Made by a program: the position numbers and the translations under genes
The notes under the pieces: model-generated
Told to the model about the DNA's origin: nothing
Database searches by the model: none
The model's input: the letters and a program-made list of their open reading frames with translations, nothing else
Assembly (NCBI GenBank): GCA_903900845.1
Contig: CAIUOU010000083.1
Span: forward strand, 1 to 64,000
Length of the DNA: 64,000 bases
Reading direction: 5' to 3'
From: an uncultured Opitutia bacterium
Lineage (GTDB): Bacteria; Verrucomicrobiota; Verrucomicrobiia; Opitutales; Opitutaceae
In this document: one piece after another, positions 51,400-59,541 of the stretch
How the letters are laid out: each line of letters starts with the position of its first letter
How positions within the stretch are numbered: position 1 is the stretch's first letter

Positions 51400-52857
51400 C
51401 TACTCGTTGATGCGGCCCGTGACCCGGGCGAGGAACTTGATCGCGTAGAAGTAGGCGCGTTCACGCACGAGCATCGGGTCGCCGGCCGAACCCTCGACGC
51501 CGAGCTCCGAGATGTCGTCGAGCACGGGGCCCTCGAGCGGGTGCAGCGCGATGTACGTGAGGACCTTCCTGAGGTTCTCGCGCGGGTAGGTGTCGAGCAG
51601 GTGCTGGTAGACCAGCCGCGGCAGGTAGCGCTCCACCGGCAGCTGGATCGAGTCGGGCACGGCGGCGACATAGAGCAGGTTGCGGATACAGTAGAGCTCG
51701 TCGCCGTCGGCTCCGGGCGACCAGGTGGCCATGCGCTCCTTCACCTTGTCGACCTGTTCCTTCACGAAATCATCCATCTCCTCGTCGGGCGCCGCCATCG
51801 GCGAAACCACCCCGTGGTCGGGCGGGACACGATAGTCCAGGCCCTCCCAGTCGGCGGCCGTGATCTTCATCCAGACCGGGTCGGGCTTCTTCGGCGCCGG
51901 CGGCGCCACGGGGGCGGGAGCAGGAGCGACCGCGACCGGGGCCAGCAGGGCCGGCGACGGCGTGGGCGCGACGGCGGGATTTGCCGGCGCGGTTTTCGGC
52001 GACACCGCGGGCGGCGGCTCGGCGTCGGCGGGCACCGCGATGCGGCCCCGGATCTCGGCGAGCAGGCCGACGGCGAGCCACGTGGCGAACGCGGGCAGCA
52101 GCCAGACCTTGCCGGGCAGCCGCGCGAACCGCTGCTGGGCGTCCCAACGGAAAAGCCGCGCCCCGGCCACACATCCCGCCGCGCCCGTGAGGAAGAGCGC
52201 CAGCAGGCTGAAGCGCAGCCCCGGCAAACCCGGGCCGGTCACGCAACCCTGGATGGCCTCGACCGCGTAACGTCCCGGGAAAAACGCCGAGACGTGCTGC
52301 GCCCACTCCGGCAGCGCGGCGAGCCGCACCGCCACGCCGCCGATAATCAGCATCGGCAGGAAGATGCATTGGCCGAGCGCCTGCACCGCCGGGACGTTGT
52401 CCGCGAGCGCCGCGATCACGAGGCCGAGCCCGATGAACGCGAACGCCACGAGTGAGAACGCCACCCACAGTGAAAGGGGATGCTCGGGAAACGTCATCCC
52501 CAGCGCCAGCGCCGCACCCAGTTGGAGCAGGCCCGCCGTGAGGATGATCAGGTAGCGAGCGAGCACCGTGCTCGTGATCACCACCCAAACCGGCACCGGC
52601 GCCAGCCGGTATCGGCGCCACACGCCGCGCTCGCGTTCGCTCACGAGGGTCGTGGGCAGCCCGAAGCAGGCGCCTCCCAGCACCGCGACGGTCAGCAATT
52701 CACCCATGTGGCGCAGCAGCGGCACGCGCTCGTGGCGGTACAACACCCAGAACGCCACGAGGAAAATCAGCGGGAAAAGATAACCGTAGAGCAGCGCGAG
52801 GCGGTTGCGGAAATGCAGCCGCAGCGAGATCCGCAGGTGCTCGGCCAAGGCGTTCAT
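51400..52857 (-). CDS. ABC-2 type exporter permease fused to a C-terminal soluble domain
   Basis: A protein of 485 residues. The first 260 form an ABC-2 permease with six membrane segments, including LYGYLFPLIFLVAFWVLY, LIILTAGLLQLGAALAL, FIGLGLVIAAL and LPMLIIGGVAV, and the ABC-2 phrase VSERERGVWRRYR. A seventh segment (VWLLPAFATWLAVGLL) leads to a linker of about 45 residues rich in Pro and Ala. A 160-residue soluble domain (WMKITAADWEGLDYRV to the end) follows, which I do not recognise. Ordinary ABC-2 permeases end after the sixth helix. The start at 52857 overlaps the ATPase stop (ATGA), so the two are translationally coupled. The exported substrate is unknown. Confidence 0.85.
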   Translation of the reverse strand: MNALAEHLRISLRLHFRNRLALLYGYLFPLIFLVAFWVLYRHERVPLLRHMGELLTVAVLGGACFGLPTTLVSERERGVWRRYRLAPVPVWVVITSTVLARYLIILTAGLLQLGAALALGMTFPEHPLSLWVAFSLVAFAFIGLGLVIAALADNVPAVQALGQCIFLPMLIIGGVAVRLAALPEWAQHVSAFFPGRYAVEAIQGCVTGPGLPGLRFSLLALFLTGAAGCVAGARLFRWDAQQRFARLPGKVWLLPAFATWLAVGLLAEIRGRIAVPADAEPPPAVSPKTAPANPAVAPTPSPALLAPVAVAPAPAPVAPPAPKKPDPVWMKITAADWEGLDYRVPPDHGVVSPMAAPDEEMDDFVKEQVDKVKERMATWSPGADGDELYCIRNLLYVAAVPDSIQLPVERYLPRLVYQHLLDTYPRENLRKVLTYIALHPLEGPVLDDISELGVEGSAGDPMLVRERAYFYAIKFLARVTGRINE

Positions 52858-53786
52858 GCCGCCACCTCCTCGCCACGCGTCAGGCCGAGATAAACATCCT
52901 CCAGCGTCGCGCGCCGCACCCGCAGGTCGACCAGCGCGTTGCCGCTCGCCGCCAAAGTCGCCCCGAGCGCAGCCACCGCCGCGGTCGCGTCGGCCGCCGC
53001 GAACCTCCAATCCGTCCCGTCCCCTCGCAGATCAGAAACCCCGGGCAGCCGCGCCAGCACCGCCGCCTCCAGCGGGGCCGCCACCCGCAGCGCCACCGCG
53101 TGCGGCGCCCCGGCCGCCGCGACGAGATCGCGCGGTCGGCCCGACGCCGTGATGCGGCCCCGGTCGACGATCGCCACGCGGTCGCAGAGTTCCTCCGCCT
53201 CGTCCAAGTGATGCGTCGTCAACAGCACCGTGCAGCCGTCGGCCTTCATCCGCCCGATCGCCGCCAGCAATTCCCGGCGCGCCTGCGGGTCCAATCCGGT
53301 CGTGGGCTCATCGAGCACCACCAGCTCGGGCCGGTTCACGAACGCGAGCGCGAGCGCCAGACGCTGGCGCTGTCCGCCGGAAAGGGTGTCGAGCGCCGCG
53401 TCCGCCTTTGCCCCGAGGTCAAAGCGCGCCAGCAACTCATCGGCGGGCACCCCGCCGCCGTAAAGGGCCCCGAAGAGCCGCAGCGCCTCGCGCGGCGTGA
53501 TCTTGTCCTGCAGCGAGGTCGACTGCAGCGCCACGCCGATCCGGCGTTTCACCTCGCGCGGCTGACGACGGGCGTCGAGACCGCACACGAACAGGTCACC
53601 GGCGTCGGGTTCACGCAGCCCCACCAGGCACTCGACGATCGTCGTCTTGCCCGCGCCGTTGGGTCCCAGCAGGCCGAAGATCTCGCCGCGGCCGACCGTG
53701 AAGTCCACCCCGCGCACCGCCTCCAATCCGCCGTAGGCCTTACGCAGACCGCGGACCTCGATCGACAGGGGGGCGGGATCGGACAT
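52854..53786 (-). CDS. ABC transporter ATP-binding protein
   Basis: This 310-residue cytoplasmic ATPase has Walker A GPNGAGKTTIVE at about residue 40. The signature LSGGQRQRLALALAF is followed by Walker B LVVLDEPTTGLD and a switch His in LLTTHHLDEA. The last 80 residues form the C-terminal extension seen in CcmA/DrrA-like exporter ATPases. It overlaps the permease start by four bases, and the pair forms an ABC-2 exporter. It is 49 bp downstream of the altronate-dehydratase-like gene, so it may share its transcript or have its own promoter. Confidence 0.95.
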   Translation of the reverse strand: MSDPAPLSIEVRGLRKAYGGLEAVRGVDFTVGRGEIFGLLGPNGAGKTTIVECLVGLREPDAGDLFVCGLDARRQPREVKRRIGVALQSTSLQDKITPREALRLFGALYGGGVPADELLARFDLGAKADAALDTLSGGQRQRLALALAFVNRPELVVLDEPTTGLDPQARRELLAAIGRMKADGCTVLLTTHHLDEAEELCDRVAIVDRGRITASGRPRDLVAAAGAPHAVALRVAAPLEAAVLARLPGVSDLRGDGTDWRFAAADATAAVAALGATLAASGNALVDLRVRRATLEDVYLGLTRGEEVAA

Positions 53787-53835
53787 GCGGGACGAGTAGA
53801 CGGGGGTGACGGCCGCGCAAGCGCTCAGGTTGAGC

Positions 53836-56553
53836 TCAGGTGGTTAGCCCCAGCAGACCGCGGGTGAGCTGGAAGTCGACCGCGCCGTTGCGCTGCACCG
53901 CGACTTGGCGCTCACCACCCGCGACGGCGCCGATCCATTCGGCGAGCAGCGCGGCGGCCGCGGCCGGGGCGGCGGGCAGGAAAGCGTCGATATCCTCCGC
54001 CACGACCGTGCCGCGCTGATCCGCTGCCGCGAACTGGATCACCGGCATCATCGGGTGGCCCTGGCGCGCGTGATCGCGCACCAGTCCGGCCGCCACCTGC
54101 GCGCCGCAGGCGCAGAGCCCCGTGAGGTTTTCGACCCAGTGGTCGGTTTCGGTGGCAACAAGATGCAGCCCCGGCACGGCGAACGGCTCGCCGTAAGCGA
54201 GTGTGGCGCGGGGCGCGACTTCACCTAGAAGCGCCGCGCGGAACGGCCCCACGGCCAGCAGCGGGTCACTTTCGGGCAACACCACCGAGCCACCGGCGGC
54301 GAGCACGGCGCGCGCGACGGCGGCGAACGCCCGCGATGAGGCGTCGTCAACCGGACCGGCGGAAAGCAGCGCGAGGTTTGGCGCGCCTTGGGGAACCAGG
54401 GCCGCCGCGGCAGGCGCCGCCGCGAGGCGCTCCTCGAACCATGCCTCCACTCGGCCCAGAGCGCGCTCGATGCCGCCGTCGAGCTGCACACTCGCCCAAC
54501 CGAAACGCGCGGGGTCGACCCCGGCGGCGGCAAGGTGGTGGCGCATGACATCGTTGGGCACTTTCTCGCACCCGTGCTCCAGCAGGAGCGCGGAAGCCAC
54601 GTTCGGATGCGTGAGATAACCGCGATAGGTTCGGTGCAACAGCTGGTACATCGTCTCGCCACCGAACCCGCACCCCTCGGTGTGCAGGAAACCGAGGAAG
54701 CGCGAGAGCCCGGTCCCCTTGGCCAGCCCGCGGGCGTTAAGCCGCTCGGCGGCCAGCCGAGCGATCTGCGTGGAGCAGAGACTGGTGGGGAGAATCAAGC
54801 CGAGGCGCTCCGTCGCACCGCGTCCACCGGAACCGGCGATGAGGCGGAGCGGCGGCAGCGTCACCGGCGGCACATCCGCGACATTAACAACCGGCAGCGG
54901 ACGCCCGTCCGGAGCCACGCGCGCGCGCAGTTCAACGAGGCGCGAGGTGTCGGTCTGCCGCCAATTGCGCCACACCGAGACCTGGGCGTGACCGGCGTGC
55001 TCACCGCGCGTCCGGCGGCCGCCCGCCGTATCCACCGCCAACTCGAAATACTCGGCGGCCAGCGCCTCCATCGGCTCGCCGTCGAGGTAGCGCCCGGCGT
55101 TGATGTCCATCTCGTGCCGGAGCAACTCGTGACGGCGCGTCGTGGTGGTGACCTTGAGGGTCGGCACGAACGGGAAGTTAGTGATCGAGCCGTTGCCCGT
55201 GGCGAAGAGGATGAGATTGCAACCCGCACCCACCTGGCCGGCGATGCCCTCGAGATCGTTGCCGGGCCCGTTCATGAACGTGAAACCCGGGTCCGCGAGA
55301 TCGCGCAGGGGCTGGGCGTACTCGATCAGGCTCTGGAGCGGCGTGCGGGGATCCTTCTTGTGCACGGCGCCGAGTGATTTCAGCGCGATGTTGTAGAGCC
55401 CGCGGAAGCGGTTGCCGGCCGAGGGGTTGCTTTCGGCGGTGAGTCCGTGCCAGGCGAGTTTCTCCCGGAAGCGGTCGAGCATCGCCGTGAACGCGCGCGC
55501 GGTCGCGAGGTCGCGCACGTTAGCCAGCAGGTAGTCCTCGGCGCCCATCGACTCGTCGGTCTCCGTGAGCACACCGGTGGCGCCATGCCGGATCGCCTCG
55601 TGCACCAACGCGCCGGCCAGCGGATTGCCCGACACGCCCGAGAACGCATCGGATCCGCCGCATTGCAGCGCGATCCGGAGGCCAGACAGCGGTTCCGCGG
55701 TGCGCGCGCAGGCAGCCGCCGCCGGCAACCAGCCGCGCACCAGCCGCTCACCCTCCGCGAGGCCCGCCGCCAGACCCCGGCCAAGGCTCAGGAACGCATG
55801 TGGCACGTGATCAAGCGGGTAGCTTTGCTCGCGCAGAAAGGAGTCGAGCCGGCGGTTGTTGAGAGGTTCCGGCCCTTGGTCGACGGCGAGCACCGCGGCG
55901 ATGTTGGGGTGCACCATGAAGCCGCCGAGCGCCCGCAGGACCTCGAGGCCGTTGTTACCGTCCTCCGGCGCGCCGCCCTCGGTGTGCGCCACGGCCACGA
56001 TGCCGTCGATCCCAGGGGTCACCCGCGCCAACGGCTGCAGCCGCGCGGTGAGCTGCCGCGCGAAACTCGCGGCGCGGGACGAGGTGCCTAGAATGACGAC
56101 GCAGTTGCGCGTGCCTGTGCCGCGGTTGCCGGGCCGGCGGTAGCCTTGGAATGTGCGCGCCGGCGAAGCGCGCGGGACGGGCGGCGCCGGATGAATCCGC
56201 GATTCGTCGAGACGGAAAGGCTCCAGGCCGTCCTCGAAATTGGCCGCCTCGGGTAATCGCGCGCCATCGATGCGGCGGACCGCCAACGACGCGAGCATGG
56301 CGGCGTTGGCGACGTAGTCCCCGGGGGCGATCGCGCGAATCGCGCGCCCGAACGGCAGCCCCCACGATAGCAACGACGCGCCGGATACGATTGGCGCCAC
56401 CGCGAACCGGTGCCCCTCGAGCACGGTGTGCGGCAAAGCCCGCGCGCCCGACGGCAACGCGATTTTCTCCCCGGCCTCGATCCGGCGGATCGCGATCGCG
56501 ACATTGTCCCCCGGCGCGGGCAGACGGCAGACGGCTTGAAGCGGCAACGGCAC
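53836..56553 (-). CDS. Altronate-dehydratase-like (UxaA) protein with duplicated N-module
   Basis: The protein has 905 residues, against about 500 for usual UxaA. The order is: an SAF domain (about 1-95); a first UxaA N-module (GTRNCVVILGTSS); a UxaA C-module (LQCGGSDAFSGVSGNP, then TGNGSITNFPFVPTLK and DINAGRYLDG); and a second N-module from about residue 580 (LPTSLCSTQIARLAAERL). In the first N-module the family's two Cys sites read HTEGGAPEDG and VDQGPE, so both Cys are lost. The second copy keeps them in HTEGCGFGG and EHGCE. UxaA removes water from D-altronate in hexuronate catabolism. Whether this protein keeps that activity is unclear. It starts at a GTG (56553), with no convincing ribosome binding site. 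Confidence 0.8.
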   Translation of the reverse strand: MPLPLQAVCRLPAPGDNVAIAIRRIEAGEKIALPSGARALPHTVLEGHRFAVAPIVSGASLLSWGLPFGRAIRAIAPGDYVANAAMLASLAVRRIDGARLPEAANFEDGLEPFRLDESRIHPAPPVPRASPARTFQGYRRPGNRGTGTRNCVVILGTSSRAASFARQLTARLQPLARVTPGIDGIVAVAHTEGGAPEDGNNGLEVLRALGGFMVHPNIAAVLAVDQGPEPLNNRRLDSFLREQSYPLDHVPHAFLSLGRGLAAGLAEGERLVRGWLPAAAACARTAEPLSGLRIALQCGGSDAFSGVSGNPLAGALVHEAIRHGATGVLTETDESMGAEDYLLANVRDLATARAFTAMLDRFREKLAWHGLTAESNPSAGNRFRGLYNIALKSLGAVHKKDPRTPLQSLIEYAQPLRDLADPGFTFMNGPGNDLEGIAGQVGAGCNLILFATGNGSITNFPFVPTLKVTTTTRRHELLRHEMDINAGRYLDGEPMEALAAEYFELAVDTAGGRRTRGEHAGHAQVSVWRNWRQTDTSRLVELRARVAPDGRPLPVVNVADVPPVTLPPLRLIAGSGGRGATERLGLILPTSLCSTQIARLAAERLNARGLAKGTGLSRFLGFLHTEGCGFGGETMYQLLHRTYRGYLTHPNVASALLLEHGCEKVPNDVMRHHLAAAGVDPARFGWASVQLDGGIERALGRVEAWFEERLAAAPAAAALVPQGAPNLALLSAGPVDDASSRAFAAVARAVLAAGGSVVLPESDPLLAVGPFRAALLGEVAPRATLAYGEPFAVPGLHLVATETDHWVENLTGLCACGAQVAAGLVRDHARQGHPMMPVIQFAAADQRGTVVAEDIDAFLPAAPAAAAALLAEWIGAVAGGERQVAVQRNGAVDFQLTRGLLGLTT

Positions 56554-56616
56554 ACCCGGAGCGAAACGCCCGCCCCCGCCGGGCGCGAGTGCGCAGTCGG
56601 GGCCGGATAGCAGATC

Positions 56617-56641
56617 ATCCGCGGCAAGCGGCCGCGGCTAC
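56617..56641. repeat. REP-like palindrome
   Basis: ATCCGCGGCAAGCGGCCGCG followed by GCTAC is a diverged member of the CCGCGGCTG palindrome family. It lies between the MarC and UxaA-like genes. Confidence 0.5.
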
Positions 56642-56694
56642 CCCGCAGGCACTTCGACACGAAGGTCCGCCTGCGCGGGAGGCATGCCGCATCC

Positions 56695-57225
56695 CTACCC
56701 CTTCAGTCCCTGGCGCACCATCGCCACGGCGATGGCGGCGAGGAGCATTGAGATGATCTTGGAGATTGCGCGCAGGCCGGTGGCGCCGATGCGGCGGGCG
56801 AGGATGTCGCTGTAGGCGAAGGCGAGCACCACGAGGACGAGGTTCACGACCAGCGCGGCCAACGTGAGCGGCATGCCGTGGGTCTGCGTCAAGAGCAGCA
56901 GCGTCGCGATGAGCGCGGGGCCGGCGATCAGCGGCATCCCGAGCGGCACCACGCCGAAGTCGTCGGAGAGTTTTTCGGGCTCGCCGCCCGATTGGACGAG
57001 GTCACGCGCGGCGAGCATGAACAGGATCAACCCGCCGGCCACCTGGAAGTCCGTCACCGAGATGCCCAGCGCGCGGAAGATGCTAGCGCCGAGGAAGAGA
57101 AACAGCAGCGCCACGCCGCCGCCGGTCAGCGTCGCCTGCCGCGCGATCTTTTGCCGACGCTCCGCGGCAACGCCCTGCCCCAGCCCGAGGAAGATCGCGG
57201 CCAGCCCCACAGGGTCGATGGCCAC
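56695..57225 (-). CDS. MarC-family membrane protein (5' end uncertain)
   Basis: The track start is a GTG at 57225 giving 176 residues. This begins inside the family's first membrane helix (VAIDPVGLAAIFLGLG). In the same frame the sequence upstream reads IADLFSRFLQAFIPLF, which looks like the missing start of MarC. However, no ATG, GTG or TTG occurs between the helix and the upstream TAG. Translation may begin at a rare start such as ATC or CTG. Other segments (ALLFLFLGASIFRALGI, LIAGPALIATLLLL, AALVVNLVLVVLAFAY, IISMLLAAIAVAMV) fit MarC, an inner-membrane family of unclear role. It is divergent from the HEAT-like gene. Confidence 0.8.
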   Translation of the reverse strand: MAIDPVGLAAIFLGLGQGVAAERRQKIARQATLTGGGVALLFLFLGASIFRALGISVTDFQVAGGLILFMLAARDLVQSGGEPEKLSDDFGVVPLGMPLIAGPALIATLLLLTQTHGMPLTLAALVVNLVLVVLAFAYSDILARRIGATGLRAISKIISMLLAAIAVAMVRQGLKG

Positions 57226-57369
57226 GAAAAGCGGGATGAAGGCCTGCAGGAAGCGGGAGAAGAGGTCGGCGATGTGGCGAACCTAGCCTTGCCGGGCCCG
57301 GCGGCAAGCGAGGGCCCGGACCCGAACGCGGGCTTGCGCCTCCGCAGTCGAAGGTTCCCCTTTTTAGCC
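57226..57369. promoter_or_regulatory. Divergent region between MarC and the HEAT-like gene
   Basis: 144 bases, the first 48 of which probably still encode the MarC N-terminus. The rest is GC-rich and ends in CCCCTTTTTAGCC before the HEAT-like ATG. No promoter elements were recognised. Confidence 0.35.
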
Positions 57370-57936
57370 ATGGCCGAAAAGAAACGCCCCGCCCCCACCA
57401 CCGCTGAACGCCCGCCGCGCAGCAGCGCCGATCGCAAGTCCAACGCCGGCAACACGCCCGAGCCTTGGGAGATGTGCGCCCGCCTCGAGTACGGCGGCGA
57501 CCGAAGCTTTGCGTGGAGCGTCCGCGAACAGGTGATAGACTCGGGACCCGAGGATCGCGCCCGAATCGAGGACCAACTCCTCAAGGCGCTCGCCCTGCCC
57601 GGATGCACCGATGCCGGCCGGGCTTTCCTTTGCCAGATGCTGGCGCTCGTCGCATCGGTGAAGAGCGTACCCGCGCTCGCGGCTCTCCTGAAGGACGGGA
57701 AGTCGGCCGATGAGGCCCGCTACGCGGTCCAGCAGATCGCTGGGCCCGAAGCGGCGGCTGCGCTCCGCGACGCCTTGGGTTCCCTCTCCGGCGCGCCCAA
57801 GGCCGGCGTGATCGGCAGCATCGCCCACCGCCGTGACACCACCGCCCGCGCGGTGCTCGCCGGCATCCGTGAAAATCCCTCCGAGGCTCCCGTCGTCCGT
57901 GAAGCCGCGGCCCGCGCCCTCGCCCACCTCTCCTGA
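57370..57936 (+). CDS. HEAT-like alpha-helical repeat protein
   Basis: The protein has 188 residues and is cytoplasmic. A basic, low-complexity N-terminus (EKKRPAPTTAERPPRSSADR) is followed by helical pairs typical of HEAT repeats: FLCQMLALVASVKSVPALAAL, ARYAVQQIAGPEAAAALRDAL, and VVREAAARALAHL at the end. Such repeats usually bind other proteins. The ATG at 57370 is used, since the track's earlier start runs antisense through MarC. The next gene, a Tat-exported oxidoreductase, starts 10 bp downstream, so they are co-transcribed. Confidence 0.75.
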   Translation: MAEKKRPAPTTAERPPRSSADRKSNAGNTPEPWEMCARLEYGGDRSFAWSVREQVIDSGPEDRARIEDQLLKALALPGCTDAGRAFLCQMLALVASVKSVPALAALLKDGKSADEARYAVQQIAGPEAAAALRDALGSLSGAPKAGVIGSIAHRRDTTARAVLAGIRENPSEAPVVREAAARALAHLS

Positions 57937-57946
57937 GCCCCCGCCC

Positions 57947-59248
57947 ATGAATCTCCCCGCTCTCCCCCTCAGCCGCCGTCGTTTTCTCCGCTCCTCCGGG
58001 CTCGCCACCGCGGCCGCCGCGGCTCCGCTCATCCTGCCCTCCGGCCTGCGCGGCCAGAATGCCCCCAGCCGCAAGATCACCGTGGGCATCGTGGGCTCCG
58101 GCAACATCGCCGACAGCCATTACGGCGCCCTGCTGGGCGACGAGAACGTGCGCATCCTCGGGGTGTGCGACGTCGACCGTGAGCGCCGCGATGAAGGCGC
58201 CGAGCGCGTCAACAAGGCCTACGGCAACAAGGACTGCCGCGCCTACGCCGACTTCCGCGAACTTAACCGCCGAACCGACATCGACACGGTGTTCGTCTGC
58301 ACGCCCGACCACTGGCACGCGCTCGTGGCGATCGACGCGATGCGCAACGGCAAGGACGTCTACATCGAGAAGCCGATGACCCTCACCATCGAGGAGGGCC
58401 GGGCGGTCGTGGCGGCGGCGCGCAAGCACAACCGCGTCGCACAGCACGGCACCCAGCACCGCTCGATGAAGCGCTTCCACGACGTCGCCGAGTACGTGCG
58501 CAACGGCGGCCTTGGGAAACTACACCGCATCGAGTGCTTCATCCCGCCGAACAACCGGCACTGCGGCGCCACGTGGAAAACGGAGGCCGTGCCGGAGGGT
58601 CTCGACTGGGACATGTGGCTCGGGCCGGCGCCGTGGCGCCCGTACTCGTCGCTCGGTTGCCACTACAACTTCCGCTTCATCTCCGACGCCGCCTACGGCC
58701 AGGTGACCAACTGGGGCGCACACTACCTCGACATCGGCCAGTGGGCGATGGATGCCGACGCCGGCGGTCCCGTCTCCGTCGAGGGTCGCGGCGAGTTCCC
58801 GAGCTCGGGCCTGTTCACGAACGCGACGAAGGTCGACTTCACCGTGCGCTACGCGAACGGCGTGCCGATGCACTGCCGCACGCGTTACGAAGGTGGCGGC
58901 ACGTCGCGCTTTGTGGGCGAGCGCGGCTGGCTGGACATCGCGCGTAACAAGATGAGCGCGTCGAATCCTGATCTGCTCCGCGAGATGCAGGCGCCCGGGA
59001 AAAAGATCCAGCTCGAGCTGAGCAACAACCACCACGACAACTTCTTCGCCTGCGTGCGCTCGCGCGGTAAGCCGATCGCGGACGTCGAGATCGGCCACCG
59101 CACGACGACCGTGTGCAACCTCGGCCAGATCGCGATGGTGCTCGGCCGTCCTCTCAAGTGGGACCCGGTCAAGGAGGAGTTTGTCGGCGACGACATGGCG
59201 AACCGTCTGCGCGGCCGCGCGATGCGATCGCCCTGGTCGCTCGCCTAA
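57947..59248 (+). CDS. Tat-exported Gfo/Idh/MocA-family oxidoreductase
   Basis: The protein has 433 residues. The N-terminus LSRRRFLRSSGLATAAAAAP is a twin-arginine export signal, so the protein probably folds with its cofactor and acts in the periplasm. The Rossmann motif is VGIVGSGNIADSHYG. VYIEKPMTLTIEEG is the EKP motif with the catalytic Lys, and WGAHYLDIGQWA carries a conserved His. The C-terminal wording (ASNPDLLREM, DVEIGHRTTTVCNLG) matches the secreted group common in Planctomycetes and Verrucomicrobia. The substrate sugar is unknown. It follows the HEAT-like gene by 10 bp. A GGGGTCAGGGCG element starts 14 bases after its stop. Confidence 0.93.
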   Translation: MNLPALPLSRRRFLRSSGLATAAAAAPLILPSGLRGQNAPSRKITVGIVGSGNIADSHYGALLGDENVRILGVCDVDRERRDEGAERVNKAYGNKDCRAYADFRELNRRTDIDTVFVCTPDHWHALVAIDAMRNGKDVYIEKPMTLTIEEGRAVVAAARKHNRVAQHGTQHRSMKRFHDVAEYVRNGGLGKLHRIECFIPPNNRHCGATWKTEAVPEGLDWDMWLGPAPWRPYSSLGCHYNFRFISDAAYGQVTNWGAHYLDIGQWAMDADAGGPVSVEGRGEFPSSGLFTNATKVDFTVRYANGVPMHCRTRYEGGGTSRFVGERGWLDIARNKMSASNPDLLREMQAPGKKIQLELSNNHHDNFFACVRSRGKPIADVEIGHRTTTVCNLGQIAMVLGRPLKWDPVKEEFVGDDMANRLRGRAMRSPWSLA

Positions 59249-59262
59249 GGACCCATCCCCAA

Positions 59263-59319
59263 GGGGTCAGGGCGTTTTTTGTTTATGCCCAACCCTTAAA
59301 CGTTCAACGCCCTGACCCC
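59263..59319. repeat. GGGGTCAGGGCG inverted-repeat element 3
   Basis: The ends GGGGTCAGGGCGTT and AACGCCCTGACCCC are perfect inverted repeats around 29 inner bases. The left inner part (TTTTGTTT) resembles element 1 and the right inner part (AAACGTTC) resembles element 2. It sits 14 nt after the oxidoreductase stop. Confidence 0.8.
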
Positions 59320-59327
59320 ATAACCAA

Positions 59328-59521
59328 GGGGTCAGGGCGTTGGGCGTTTAGCGATCGAAGTGAACGGACCGGGTCCGGTTAAGCGCACTTACGTAAAGCC
59401 TTGTTGGCTATGTTTATGGACGCTGCACGGCGGGGCGCCACTTCTTGAGCTCGGCGTTCGGATGGCAAGGGGGCAAAGCCGCATAAACCCAATGCTGCAA
59501 AACGTTCAACGCCCTGACCCC
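59328..59521. mobile_element. 194-bp MITE-like element with GGGGTCAGGGCG ends
   Basis: The element begins GGGGTCAGGGCGTTGGGCG and ends AACGCCCTGACCCC, so it shares the ends of elements 1-3 but holds about 165 internal bases. The interior has lower GC in part (CTTACGTAAAGCCTTGTTGG) and no convincing gene. It follows element 3 after eight bases. It could be a remnant or non-autonomous form of a transposon of which the short elements are the ends. Confidence 0.55.
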
Positions 59522-59541
59522 TTGGGGCGGGGCGGGCTGGG

